64,000 bases of DNA. Origin: Candidatus Leptovillus affinis (lineage in GTDB: Bacteria; Chloroflexota; Anaerolineae; Promineifilales; Promineifilaceae). A program made the position numbers and the translations under genes. This document shows, in pieces, positions 15,096-23,447 of this stretch (position 1 is the stretch's first letter; every line of letters starts with the position of its first letter). The notes under the pieces were generated by a model. It saw nothing but the letters and a program-made list of their open reading frames with translations. It ran no database searches and was not told the DNA's origin. The stretch spans positions 558,001 through 622,000 of the forward strand of contig JADIYP010000002.1 in NCBI GenBank assembly GCA_016705235.1, in the 5' to 3' direction.

Positions 15096-16352
15096 ATGCG
15101 TATTGCCCTCATAGCCCTGGGAAGTCGGGGAGACATTCAGCCATATATTGCCCTGGGAAAAGGTCTACTGGCTGCCGATCATTCGGTGCGCCTGGTTACA
15201 CACGAAAACTACGAGTGCCTGGTAAACAGCCACGGGCTGGAATTTTGGCCAGTTCGAGGCAACGTTCAGGAGTTTGCCGAAAGTCCTGAAATGCGTGCGT
15301 TGCTGGAAAAAGGCAACTTCATCACGATCATGAACTATGCGGCTAAAACAGCCCGCGAGATTATCATAAACTGGGCCAAGGATGCTCTGCCAGCCTGTCA
15401 GGGTATGGATGGCATCGTGGCCGGATTAGGCGGATTATTCACCGGTTTGGCGCTGGCCGAGAAGCTAGATATCCCGTTATTGCAGGCGTACTATGTGCCG
15501 TTTACACCAACGCGCGAATTTGCCGGGGCGTTGGTGTCGCCGGCCGTTTCGCGGTTGGGCGGAACAGCGAATCGCCTTTCGCATCACCTGACCCGCCAGA
15601 TGATGTGGCAGCAGGGTCGTCGGGCAGACACGGCGGCGCGCCAGCAAATTCTGCGCCTGCCGGCCGCGCCATTTTTTGGCCCGTTCAACGCCGCAGCTAT
15701 GAAGGACACTATTTTGTACGGCTTTAGCCCAGCGGTCATTGCCAAACCCGCCGATTGGAACGGAAACCAGCATGTCACAGGTTACTGGTTCCTGAATGAC
15801 GACACTGACTGGCAGCCACCTCGGGGCTTGGAAGAGTTTTTGCAAAGCGGGACCCCACCGATTTATATTGGCTTTGGCAGCATGAGCAGCCGTAAACCGG
15901 CCGAAACGGCCCATCTTATCCTGGCCGCCCTGGCGGAAACCGGGCAGCGAGCCGTGTTACTCTCTGGCTGGAATGGGCTGCAAGTGGAAAATCTGCCGGA
16001 CAATGTGTTTGTCGTAGAGTCAGTTCCGCACGAGTGGTTATTCGCGCGCGTGCAGGCAGTGGTTCATCATGGCGGCGCGGGCACAACGGCCGCCGGTCTA
16101 CGCGCGGGGGTACCGTCTATCATCATTCCCTTCTTTGGTGATCAGCCATTTTGGGGGCAGCGCGTGGCTGACCTTGGGGTAGGGCCACAACCGATTCCCC
16201 GTAAACAGTTGACAGTGGAGCGGCTCGCCCAGGCGTTGCAAACAGCCATACACGATTCTGCAATGCGGCAGCGGGCCAGGGTTTTAGGGGAGCAAATTCA
16301 GTCAGAGAACGGTGTTCAGCGGGCCGTAGAAATCATCCAAACTCAGCTATGA
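15096..16352 (+). CDS. GT1-family glycosyltransferase (UGT/sterol type)
   Basis: A 418-residue glycosyltransferase of the UDP-glycosyltransferase/MGT branch. The N-terminal ALGSRGDIQPYIALGKGL acceptor-domain start is typical. The C-terminal donor site is visible as VESVPHEWLFARVQAVVHHG and GAGTTAAGLRAGVPSIIIPF. Enzymes of this type glycosylate sterols, lipids, macrolides or other hydrophobic acceptors in the cytoplasm. GGGAG precedes the ATG at 15096. Earlier in-frame starts overlap the TetR gene. Pairing with a TetR regulator suggests detoxification or lipid modification. It contains no ACGGCCGT, unlike core neighbours. Confidence 0.88.
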   Translation: MRIALIALGSRGDIQPYIALGKGLLAADHSVRLVTHENYECLVNSHGLEFWPVRGNVQEFAESPEMRALLEKGNFITIMNYAAKTAREIIINWAKDALPACQGMDGIVAGLGGLFTGLALAEKLDIPLLQAYYVPFTPTREFAGALVSPAVSRLGGTANRLSHHLTRQMMWQQGRRADTAARQQILRLPAAPFFGPFNAAAMKDTILYGFSPAVIAKPADWNGNQHVTGYWFLNDDTDWQPPRGLEEFLQSGTPPIYIGFGSMSSRKPAETAHLILAALAETGQRAVLLSGWNGLQVENLPDNVFVVESVPHEWLFARVQAVVHHGGAGTTAAGLRAGVPSIIIPFFGDQPFWGQRVADLGVGPQPIPRKQLTVERLAQALQTAIHDSAMRQRARVLGEQIQSENGVQRAVEIIQTQL

Positions 16353-16611
16353 CTGGCAGTGGTTGAACTGTATCCACAATACTTGCTGCCTCAATTGCAT
16401 CTGCCTATCACTGCCCGTAAGGGTCTGCCCAAGATTAACTTATTGGGTTGACTGGGAGAGTGGAGATTAGAGACTGGGCAAGTCTCTAATCTCCACTCTC
16501 CAAAAGTCCTAACTTATTTTTGAGCGAACCCTTACGATTTTCTTCTGCTCAGGAACACCCCGGTCGTTTCGCTGAGTCACGCATCACGCATCACGCATCA
16601 TCTACCCCCAT
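16353..16611. other. Intergenic hairpin repeats
   Basis: Contains a large inverted pair (AGTGGAGATTAGAGACTGGG/..AGTCTCTAATCTCCACT, about 16454-16500), a copy of the GAGCGAACCCTTA motif, and tandem CACGCATCA units at 16576-16601. No gene. Confidence 0.6.
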
Positions 16612-17802
16612 CTAGGCTGCGTCGGAACCAGGCGTTTGGGCGGCGGGGGGAACGGCCGTGTCCTGCAAAATATCGCGCACCAGAAAGGCACGGGTAATGT
16701 CGCTGGCCTCGCCGATTTGCAGCATGGCGCGAGTATTGCCTGCCAGCGCGCGCGCCACTTCCAGTTGCATCAACTCCCGTTCCCAGGCCCACGCCTGCGG
16801 GAACTTGGTGATATGCTCTTCTTTACGCGCCAGGCGGAATTCTTCAGTTTCCGCTTCTGTTTCTTCTACGCGCCGCCGCATTTCCGCTTTTTGCAGGGTC
16901 AGGCGCAAAATTTCCTTGTCGCGTTCCACTTCGGCCAACACCTGTTGAAAGGCCAGGGCATCCGTGTCTTTTTGGCGGCGGATGGCCAGCGCTTGCGCCT
17001 CTTCTTGCTCGGCCTGCTGCAAGATAGCCAGTTGGCGGGCCTCCTGAGAGCGCATAAACGAAGCCGGCGGCTGGGCAAATATGACCTTAATCTTCATAAC
17101 TTTCACGCCGTAAGAACCCATATCGACGTTGAGCGGCTCTAAAATGTGATTCACTGTGGCATCCTTCAGGTCCATGACCTGGTTGGAGGTGATGGTGCGG
17201 ATGAAGGCGCGCAGCGTATCCTGGCAGACGGCCTGCAAGACCTGGTCGAAATCGCTGGCGGAGATGTTGAAGACAAATTGATAGGGATCAAAAATGTGGA
17301 AAGTGAACAGGGTGTCGACGTTGGCGCGTACGTTGTCGCTGGTGGGCGCTTCTACCAGGGGGACGTCGAAGGGAATTTCGCGCTGCGTGACCAGGTGGGA
17401 AACGATAATCCAGGGCGGTAAAACGTGAAGCCCGGGTTCTATGGTGCGCACGAAACGGCCGCCACGGGTCAATAAGGCTTTGGCTCCTTCGGGAATGCGC
17501 ACCATGAAGGCGCGATAGACGCCCAGCAGCAGCAGAATGGGGCTGATGAGAAAGCCCAGCGTGATGAGCGAGGGTTCGCGCAATAAAATCCCGGTGATGA
17601 CGCCGCCAACGAGAATGAGTACGGCGGCTATGATCAGTTCATTGCGAATGCGCAGCAATTGGGTGGGAATAAGGATAATGGGTAGTTTGCCGTTTTCGTC
17701 GCGGGTTGTAAAGGCGATGGCGGCGTCTTCTAAGGGTACCCGAATCTGGGAAAGTTGTGAATAATCGATCATTTCGTTGCGCGAGACTTCTTCTGGATCC
17801 AT
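16612..17802 (-). CDS. SPFH/band-7 domain membrane protein
   Basis: A 396-residue stomatin/flotillin-like protein. Two hydrophobic segments lie at about 54-72 and 76-100. The band-7 domain spans about 100-250 (VRIPEGAKALLTRGGRFVRTIEPGLH). A long Gln/Glu/Arg-rich coiled coil runs from about 250 to 340, then a short C-terminal tail. AGGAG lies 6 bases before the ATG. Such proteins form membrane microdomain scaffolds and often assist proteases or transporters. It stands alone; the nearest same-strand gene upstream is the AI-2E family transporter. Confidence 0.88.
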   Translation of the reverse strand: MDPEEVSRNEMIDYSQLSQIRVPLEDAAIAFTTRDENGKLPIILIPTQLLRIRNELIIAAVLILVGGVITGILLREPSLITLGFLISPILLLLGVYRAFMVRIPEGAKALLTRGGRFVRTIEPGLHVLPPWIIVSHLVTQREIPFDVPLVEAPTSDNVRANVDTLFTFHIFDPYQFVFNISASDFDQVLQAVCQDTLRAFIRTITSNQVMDLKDATVNHILEPLNVDMGSYGVKVMKIKVIFAQPPASFMRSQEARQLAILQQAEQEEAQALAIRRQKDTDALAFQQVLAEVERDKEILRLTLQKAEMRRRVEETEAETEEFRLARKEEHITKFPQAWAWERELMQLEVARALAGNTRAMLQIGEASDITRAFLVRDILQDTAVPPAAQTPGSDAA

Positions 17803-17860
17803 TGGAAACTCCTGTGCGTTTATTTTTTAAGGGCAAAAATAACATTTTTTTGGTTTTTTG

Positions 17861-17976
17861 GGAATTCAGGGGGTTGACACCAGATGTAGGAGCGACCCTT
17901 GTGGTCGCCCCTGCATCTGGGCGGGTACAAGACCCGCCCCTACATTTGGCGATACCCCACGAAATCCTAAAGACCC
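17861..17976. repeat. Composite intergenic repeat with different core, copy 3
   Basis: Has the same constant flanks as the copies at 2083, 3431 and 40494 (GGAATTCAGGGGGTTGACA at the left, CCCCACGAAATCCTAAAGAC at the right). The interior is instead a GTAG-headed REP pair (17886-17943) with palindromes GCGACC/GGTCGC and GCGGGT/ACCCGC. Confidence 0.75.
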
Positions 17977-18043
17977 ATTTATTTTGGACATTCGAGACTG
18001 GAGACTGGTCACTCTCTCATTGCCAGTCTCCCTCATGACGGGT

Positions 18044-19369
18044 TTAGTTTTGTGTATCTGAGTTGATGTGTTGGTCGGTTTGTCGGGCGGCACGGCCGTG
18101 TCGGTAGACGACGGATGTGGGCGGCGGGTTGTCTTTAGACGGCCGTGTTTTGCGGGTTTTGGGCAGTGGCTCGCCGGGCAGCAGGCCGGCGGGGCGGGGC
18201 GGGCTGCTCAGACGGCCGTAACCATACAAAAAGAGGTCGCGGATAACGGCCGTTATCGGGCCAGCCAGCAGCACCCACAAAAAGCCAAATTCGCTCAAAG
18301 CCACAATCACCATAATTAGCAGCGCCGGGTGAATGCTGGGGGTGATTTGTTTGCGCACGCGCGGTTCGGCCGTCAGGCGCAGCATTTGCTCTACTACCAG
18401 ATAAAGCCCCAGCAAAATCAAAACCTCCGCCGTGCTAAATATAGTCAACCGCGTCAGCAAGATAACCAGCACGACGATTATTGGCCCTACAGTCGGGATG
18501 AGCTGCATCATGCCGGCAAAAAGGGCGGCCCCCAGTTTGAATGTGGTGGACAAAGCACCCAGGTTTTCCAACAATATCAGACCAATGTAGACAAAAAGTG
18601 TTACGAAAAGCGCCAAAACCAGCAGCCCTTCGACAAAGGCGCGAAAGGAACGATCAAAAATGCGCCAGACGGCCAGCAAATCGGGCAGCCAGGAATCTGG
18701 CAGCAAGCGTTGCAGCGCTCTGGCCCCTGCTTGTTGGTCCTTGAGCACCAGCAGCAGCCAGGCCGGCACAGCCAGAAAACCGAGGATAAATCCCAGGGTG
18801 TTGAAGAGGTTTAACAGCCCAGTATAAATCAGGTCAACGATGCGTTCGTTATATGCCTCGGCATTGAAACGAACCTGCGTGGATACCCTGGTGAGAAGCT
18901 GTTGGATGGTGTTTTGCATGGGGGTTGGCAGGGTGGTCAACTGCTGGTCTAGCTGGTCGATGGCTTCGTTGATTTGTACCTGGGTCGGCACCGTTTGGTA
19001 GAGCAGGAAAGCTTGTCGGCCCAGGGTGGTGACGCTGGCGTACAGGACCAGGCCAATCAGCAGCAGCATTGTCAGCAGAGAGATGGTCACGGCCAGAGCG
19101 CGGGGCATAAATTTATTCAACCAATTTGTGAAGGGCAGCAAGGCGTAGGCAATGGCCCCGCCAATCAGAAAGGGCAGCAGCGCCGGCCAGGTGGACCAAC
19201 CCAGCCAGAGAACGGCCGTTATGGCCCCCAACACCAGTAAGCCACGTAATAAAGAAGTTGGTGTGGTTGAGCGCACGGCCGTACCCAATTTTTTCCAGGC
19301 CAGCCGGGCTTCGCGCTCCCCGGACGAATTACCACGCACTGCCGAATCTATTTGTTCCATCTCTTTCAT
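18044..19369 (-). CDS. AI-2E family transporter (PerM/YdiK-like)
   Basis: A 441-residue polytopic membrane protein with the AI-2E transporter layout. There is a cytoplasmic N-terminus of about 45 residues and paired helices (LVLGAITAVLWLGW, LLPFLIGGAIAYALL). A long periplasmic segment runs about 120-190. A cluster of C-terminal helices contains IPTVGPIIVVLVILL, the family's signature region. A Pro/Arg-rich tail follows. Members export AI-2 or act as sodium/proton antiporters; substrate cannot be told. It carries several ACGGCCGT motifs. The start choice between Met1 and Met4 is uncertain. Confidence 0.85.
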   Translation of the reverse strand: MKEMEQIDSAVRGNSSGEREARLAWKKLGTAVRSTTPTSLLRGLLVLGAITAVLWLGWSTWPALLPFLIGGAIAYALLPFTNWLNKFMPRALAVTISLLTMLLLIGLVLYASVTTLGRQAFLLYQTVPTQVQINEAIDQLDQQLTTLPTPMQNTIQQLLTRVSTQVRFNAEAYNERIVDLIYTGLLNLFNTLGFILGFLAVPAWLLLVLKDQQAGARALQRLLPDSWLPDLLAVWRIFDRSFRAFVEGLLVLALFVTLFVYIGLILLENLGALSTTFKLGAALFAGMMQLIPTVGPIIVVLVILLTRLTIFSTAEVLILLGLYLVVEQMLRLTAEPRVRKQITPSIHPALLIMVIVALSEFGFLWVLLAGPITAVIRDLFLYGYGRLSSPPRPAGLLPGEPLPKTRKTRPSKDNPPPTSVVYRHGRAARQTDQHINSDTQN

Positions 19370-19618
19370 CTTCCTTTAGGGCATCGTTGCCAAAGAAAAG
19401 TTCACGACTATTCAGGCAGCAAGATTATATCAAGTATTGTGATGAGCTAAAAGTAGGCCAAGAACGATGCCAGGCGGGCGAACGTGGGCAAATCTGGCCT
19501 AGCAAAGGCGTCTTTATGCTGTTTCTATACCTCCTTCATCACTTCTTCATATCTGCCGCTTAAACTCTCTACTGTAACCCCATTAACCAAACACAGTAAA
19601 TGGGCAGTGGTGAAAAAT

Positions 19619-20242
19619 ATGACTATCCAAGCAAAACCTATCCGCATGTCGCGGCAAACACGCACAAACTGGCTCATCGACACGGCCGTTTTCCTCGGCG
19701 CAGTGTCCGCTATTTTTTCCGGTATCTACTTCCTGGTATTGCCCAATGGGTACGAAGGCGGCCGTAATCCCTGGTATGGCGTGGTCCTCCTCTTCTCCCG
19801 CCAAACCTGGGATTCCATTCACCTCTGGGGCGGAGTTCTGATGATTTTGGCCGTGGTTGTTCACTTCGCTATCCATTGGAGCTGGGTGAAACTGATGGCC
19901 CGCCGCTTGCGGCGGGCCGTCACCTGCCGGGAAGATTGTTTTTCCCGCGGGGCCAAGATCAATGTCGCCGTCGATGTGGTGATCGCCCTGAGTTTTTTGG
20001 TAACGGCCGTGTCTGGCCTCTACTTCCTCTTTGCCCCCGGCGGCAGCTACCAGGGCGGGCGCAACCCCAACTGGGACCCCGGCTGGCTGTTCAGCCGCAC
20101 CACCTGGGATGTGATCCACACCTGGGGCGCAGTTGTGCTCATCATCGCCGCCATGCTCCACTTTTTTATCCATTGGCGCTGGATTGCCAACGTTACCCGG
20201 CGCTTCTTTCTATCGCTCAAACCGCAGCCCACAGCTGCGTGA
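19619..20242 (+). CDS. Duplicated DUF4405-like membrane protein
   Basis: A 207-residue membrane protein made of two similar halves. Each half has a helix ending in SGxYFL, a YxGGRNPxW motif (NGYEGGRNPWYG; SYQGGRNPNWD), LFSRxTWDxIHxWG, and a helix with HxxxHWxW. The paired His residues on neighbouring helices resemble b-type heme ligands, as in DUF4405/cytochrome-b-like proteins. An earlier in-frame start at 19484 would add 45 residues lacking family features, so I use ATG 19619. It heads a run with a secreted protein and a two-component system. Confidence 0.75.
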   Translation: MTIQAKPIRMSRQTRTNWLIDTAVFLGAVSAIFSGIYFLVLPNGYEGGRNPWYGVVLLFSRQTWDSIHLWGGVLMILAVVVHFAIHWSWVKLMARRLRRAVTCREDCFSRGAKINVAVDVVIALSFLVTAVSGLYFLFAPGGSYQGGRNPNWDPGWLFSRTTWDVIHTWGAVVLIIAAMLHFFIHWRWIANVTRRFFLSLKPQPTAA

Positions 20243-20297
20243 GATAGCTGCACAAATTAACCGCTCATAACGGATTGAAACCATCAGGAGATTGATC

Positions 20298-21068
20298 ATG
20301 ATAAAACGAATTGCTTTAGGATTACTCTTTGTCCTTTTTTCCGGCGCACTGGTCGTCGGGGCGGCCAATCGCACCGCCGCCAAAACCGATAAAGTGGCCG
20401 AGACGGCCGTAACCAACCCCGCCGCCGCCGCCGAACGCCTGCACGAAAACGCCCCCGCCGAAACCGGTCCGGTGAACGGCCAGGGGCAAGGCGCAGACCT
20501 GGCCAGCACAGCCGCCGAAACGGCCGTTACCCAGGGTCAGGGTCAGGGGAACGGCCGTGGCGCAGCCAACAACGGTCTCGCCGCCGATGCCACGACGGAT
20601 TGTCCCGATGGCGGCTGCCTGACCGATGGCAGCGCCGCCCAAAACGGCGCGAGCGGCGCAGGTAACGCCAACGGCCGTGGCCAACAACAACAGGCGCAGG
20701 ATGGTTCACAGACGGCCGTTCAGCCGGTGGAAATCGTCACCTACACCGGAACCATCTTCCAGGCGCCCGACTACGGCATCGACCTCATCCTGCAAACCGA
20801 AACCGAACAAATCACCATCGGCACCGGCCCCGGCTATCTGACCGACCAGGGCGTCCAACTGGCCATCGGCGACACCTTGCAGGTCGTCGGCTTCTGGGAA
20901 AATGGCGAGTTCAAAGCCAACACCCTCACCCGCCTGTCGGATGGCCTGACCATTACTTTGCGCGATGAAATCGGACGGCCGTATTGGAGCGGCGGCGCGC
21001 AAAACGGCCGTGGCCAGGGCGGCGGCGGCCAGGGTCAAGGGCAAGGTCAAGGGCAGGGTCAAGGCTAG
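20298..21068 (+). CDS. Secreted low-complexity protein with DUF5666-like domain
   Basis: A 256-residue exported protein. The signal peptide lies at about 3-22 (RIALGLLFVLFSGALVVGAA). An Ala/Gly/Asn/Gln-rich spacer to about residue 145 includes NGRG repeats. A small beta-rich domain (VEIVTYTGTIFQAPDYGIDL to LRDEIGRPYWSG) resembles DUF5666. A Gly-Gln tail ends it (GQGQGQ repeats). AGGAG lies 8 bases before ATG 20298. Seven or so ACGGCCGT copies are built into the coding sequence and create the NGR/TAV repeats. It is followed by a terminator; function unknown. Confidence 0.7.
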   Translation: MIKRIALGLLFVLFSGALVVGAANRTAAKTDKVAETAVTNPAAAAERLHENAPAETGPVNGQGQGADLASTAAETAVTQGQGQGNGRGAANNGLAADATTDCPDGGCLTDGSAAQNGASGAGNANGRGQQQQAQDGSQTAVQPVEIVTYTGTIFQAPDYGIDLILQTETEQITIGTGPGYLTDQGVQLAIGDTLQVVGFWENGEFKANTLTRLSDGLTITLRDEIGRPYWSGGAQNGRGQGGGGQGQGQGQGQGQG

Positions 21069-21106
21069 CAAACCATTTCGCAGCTGGAAACTTTTCATGC
21101 TAAGCC

Positions 21107-21147
21107 ATGGACGAGGAGCGAAGCGATTTCGCCCCTCGTCCATTTTT
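21107..21147 (+). terminator. Intrinsic terminator
   Basis: A 10-bp stem ATGGACGAGG/CCTCGTCCAT, extended through mismatches by CGAA/TTCG, followed by TTTTT. It separates the secreted-protein gene from the response regulator. Confidence 0.75.
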
Positions 21148-21196
21148 CAGATAAACTTTCCAACCATTCAACCATTCAACCATTCGATAATTTCCC

Positions 21197-21883
21197 ATGA
21201 ATCAACTCATTCTCGTCGTCGATGACGAAGCCAAACTGGTAAGCGTGGTCAAAGGATACCTGGAACAGGCCGGGTATCGCGTGGTGACGGCCGGCAACGG
21301 CCGTGACGCTCTCTTCGCCGCCCGCGACCACCAACCCGACCTTATCATTCTGGATATGATGATGCCGGTGATGGACGGCCTGGCTTTTATGCGCGAATAC
21401 GGCCGTGAAGGGCGCGCGCCCATCATCGCCCTCACCGCCCGCGTCGACGAAACCGACAAAATTCTCGGCCTGGAAATGGGCGCAGACGACTACATCACCA
21501 AGCCCTTCAGCCCGCGTGAACTGGTCGCCCGCGTGCGCGCGGTCTTGCGCCGCTCTGGCGCGGCCCAGCCAGAGACCAACGTCTTGCGCGCCGGCAGCCT
21601 GTCCCTGGATAAAGAAGCGCGCATGGCCACGGTAAACGGCCGTTCTATCGACCTGACGCCCATGGAATATGAACTGCTCAATATGCTCATGAGCAGCCCC
21701 GGCCGCACCTTCAGCCGCATGGAACTGCTGGAGCGGGCGCAAGGCTTCGCCTACGATGGCTACGAGCGCACCGTCGATGTCCACGTCAAAAACCTGCGTA
21801 AAAAAATCGAAGCCGATCCCGCCCAACCGGAATTCATCCTCACCGTCTTTGGCGCCGGCTACAGATTCAATCCCAATGTGTAA
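21197..21883 (+). CDS. OmpR-family response regulator
   Basis: A 228-residue response regulator. The receiver domain lies at 1-120: acidic pocket D9/D10, phospho-acceptor D53 (ILDMMMP), Lys in DDYITKPF at 102. The winged-helix DNA-binding domain spans about 130-226 (LTPMEYELLNMLMSSPGRTFSR, ending VFGAGYRFNPN). It is followed 171 bases later by a histidine kinase gene, forming a two-component pair. Two identical hairpin repeats lie between the two genes and may lower kinase expression relative to the regulator. Confidence 0.93.
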   Translation: MNQLILVVDDEAKLVSVVKGYLEQAGYRVVTAGNGRDALFAARDHQPDLIILDMMMPVMDGLAFMREYGREGRAPIIALTARVDETDKILGLEMGADDYITKPFSPRELVARVRAVLRRSGAAQPETNVLRAGSLSLDKEARMATVNGRSIDLTPMEYELLNMLMSSPGRTFSRMELLERAQGFAYDGYERTVDVHVKNLRKKIEADPAQPEFILTVFGAGYRFNPNV

Positions 21884-21885
21884 AA

Positions 21886-22022
21886 GACCCCAAGGGTTTG
21901 ATCCCGAGAAATTCAACGTTGCGTTCGCCCAAACCCTTGGGGTCTGCTGTCAAATACATAAAAGACCCCAAGGGTTTGATCCCGAGAAATTCAACGTTGC
22001 GTTCGCCCAAACCCTTGGGGTC
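21886..22022. repeat. Two tandem GACCCCAAGGGTTTG hairpins
   Basis: Hairpins at 21886-21944 and 21964-22022 (78-bp period) are identical as far as I can read. Stem GACCCCAAGGGTTTG pairs with CAAACCCTTGGGGTC around a 29-base loop. They lie between the response regulator and the kinase. Related hairpins are at 27548, 32575, 43283 and 56427. Confidence 0.85.
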
Positions 22023-22054
22023 TGCTGTCAACCTCCAATCTCCAATCCCCACCC

Positions 22055-23419
22055 ATGAACCTTCGCTCAAAACTCACCTTCGCTTTTGTCCTGGTCGCCC
22101 TCATTGCCGTCGGCATGGTGGCTGTGCTGGCGAATCGCGCCACGGCCGTTGGCTTTCAGCGCTATCTGGCTTCCGGCACGGATGCCCAACTGCAAACCCT
22201 CACCCAGCAGTTGGCCGCCTACTACGCCCAAACCGGCAGTTGGAACGAGGTCAACAGCATCCTGCGCGACAGCGCCGCCGGACCAAGCGCCTCCGGCGGC
22301 AACTTTTTGCGTGTGTTAGACGAAAACGATCAGGTTGTTGGCTCGCGGGGCGGGGGCGGGCAGGGGCGCAACGGAACCGCGTTCACGCCAGAAGTCACCC
22401 TGCCGATTGTGGTAAACGGCCGTCAGATAGGCACGCTTCAGGCCATGCAGGCCGGGCAGGGCAGCCGCGCCGGCGAACAATATCTGGCCTCGGTTAACCA
22501 GGCCATCCTGGTGGCCGGATTGGTGGCCGTGGCGCTGGCGTTGTTGGTGGGCATATTTCTGGCGCAGCGGTTGACACGGCCGTTACGCCAACTCAGCCAG
22601 GCCACAACGGCCGTTGCCGCCGGTGAATTGGGGCAACAAGTCACCGTCACCACCCACGACGAAGTCGGCGAGCTGACCGCCCGCTTCAACGACATGTCCC
22701 AGGCTCTGGCTAACGCCGAAAAACAGCGCCAGCAGCTCCTCGCCGACACCGCCCACGACCTGCGCACGCCCATCAGCATCATGCAAAGTCACCTGGAAGC
22801 CATGATCGACGGCATTTTCTCGCCCACGCCGGAAAATCTGGGCACGGTCTACGAAGAAACCCTGCGCCTGGGTCGATTGGTCAACGACGTGCGTACTCTG
22901 TCGCTGGCCGAAACCGGGCACCTGTCGCTAGATCGCCAGCCGGTGAACCTGCATGAACTGGCGGCCCAGGCCGCCGCCGCCTTTCAGCCCCTGGCCGAAG
23001 CCGACGGCATCCACCTCCAACTGGAATTGGCGGAAACGCCGCCCATCTCTGCCGACGCTTCGCGGCTGCATCAGGTGCTGGCCAACCTGATCGCCAATGC
23101 CTTGCGCTACGCGCCGCTGGGCAGCCAGACGCCGCCGCTGGTAACGCTTCGCGTAGCCAGCGAGAAGACCGACATCGTTGTCAGCGTCGCGGATAGCGGG
23201 CCGGGGTTGACGGCCGTTCAGCAAGCCCAGGTGTTCGACCGCTTTTGGCGCTCCGACGCCGCCCGCAGCCGCGAACAGGGCGGGTCCGGGTTGGGGCTGG
23301 CCATCGCCCGCAGCATTATTGAAGCCCACGGGGGCGACATTGGCGTAGAAAGTCAGGTGGGGGAGGGGACGAAATTTTGGTTTCGGCTGCCTTTTGAGGA
23401 TTTGGGGGGTGAGGGTTGA
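22055..23419 (+). CDS. Sensor histidine kinase (BaeS/CpxA-like)
   Basis: A 454-residue membrane kinase. TM1 lies at about 8-28, an extracytoplasmic sensor domain at 30-150 (with a short GRGGGGQGRN loop), and TM2 at about 151-172. HAMP spans about 175-225. HisKA carries phospho-acceptor H234 in TAHDLRTPIS. A HATPase domain has an N box (NLIANALRYAP), G1 (ADSGPGL) and G2 (GGSGLGLAIA). It pairs with the OmpR-type regulator upstream. The signal is unknown; linkage to the secreted protein and the DUF4405-like membrane protein suggests an envelope or redox cue (inference). Confidence 0.93.
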   Translation: MNLRSKLTFAFVLVALIAVGMVAVLANRATAVGFQRYLASGTDAQLQTLTQQLAAYYAQTGSWNEVNSILRDSAAGPSASGGNFLRVLDENDQVVGSRGGGGQGRNGTAFTPEVTLPIVVNGRQIGTLQAMQAGQGSRAGEQYLASVNQAILVAGLVAVALALLVGIFLAQRLTRPLRQLSQATTAVAAGELGQQVTVTTHDEVGELTARFNDMSQALANAEKQRQQLLADTAHDLRTPISIMQSHLEAMIDGIFSPTPENLGTVYEETLRLGRLVNDVRTLSLAETGHLSLDRQPVNLHELAAQAAAAFQPLAEADGIHLQLELAETPPISADASRLHQVLANLIANALRYAPLGSQTPPLVTLRVASEKTDIVVSVADSGPGLTAVQQAQVFDRFWRSDAARSREQGGSGLGLAIARSIIEAHGGDIGVESQVGEGTKFWFRLPFEDLGGEG

Positions 23420-23447
23420 TGGGCGATTTGCGATTTACGATTGGCGA

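Noticed and set aside
21898..22497. 199-codon open frame spanning the hairpins before the kinase
   Set aside because: Out of frame with the histidine kinase; starts in a repeat and encodes Arg/His-rich shadow sequence.
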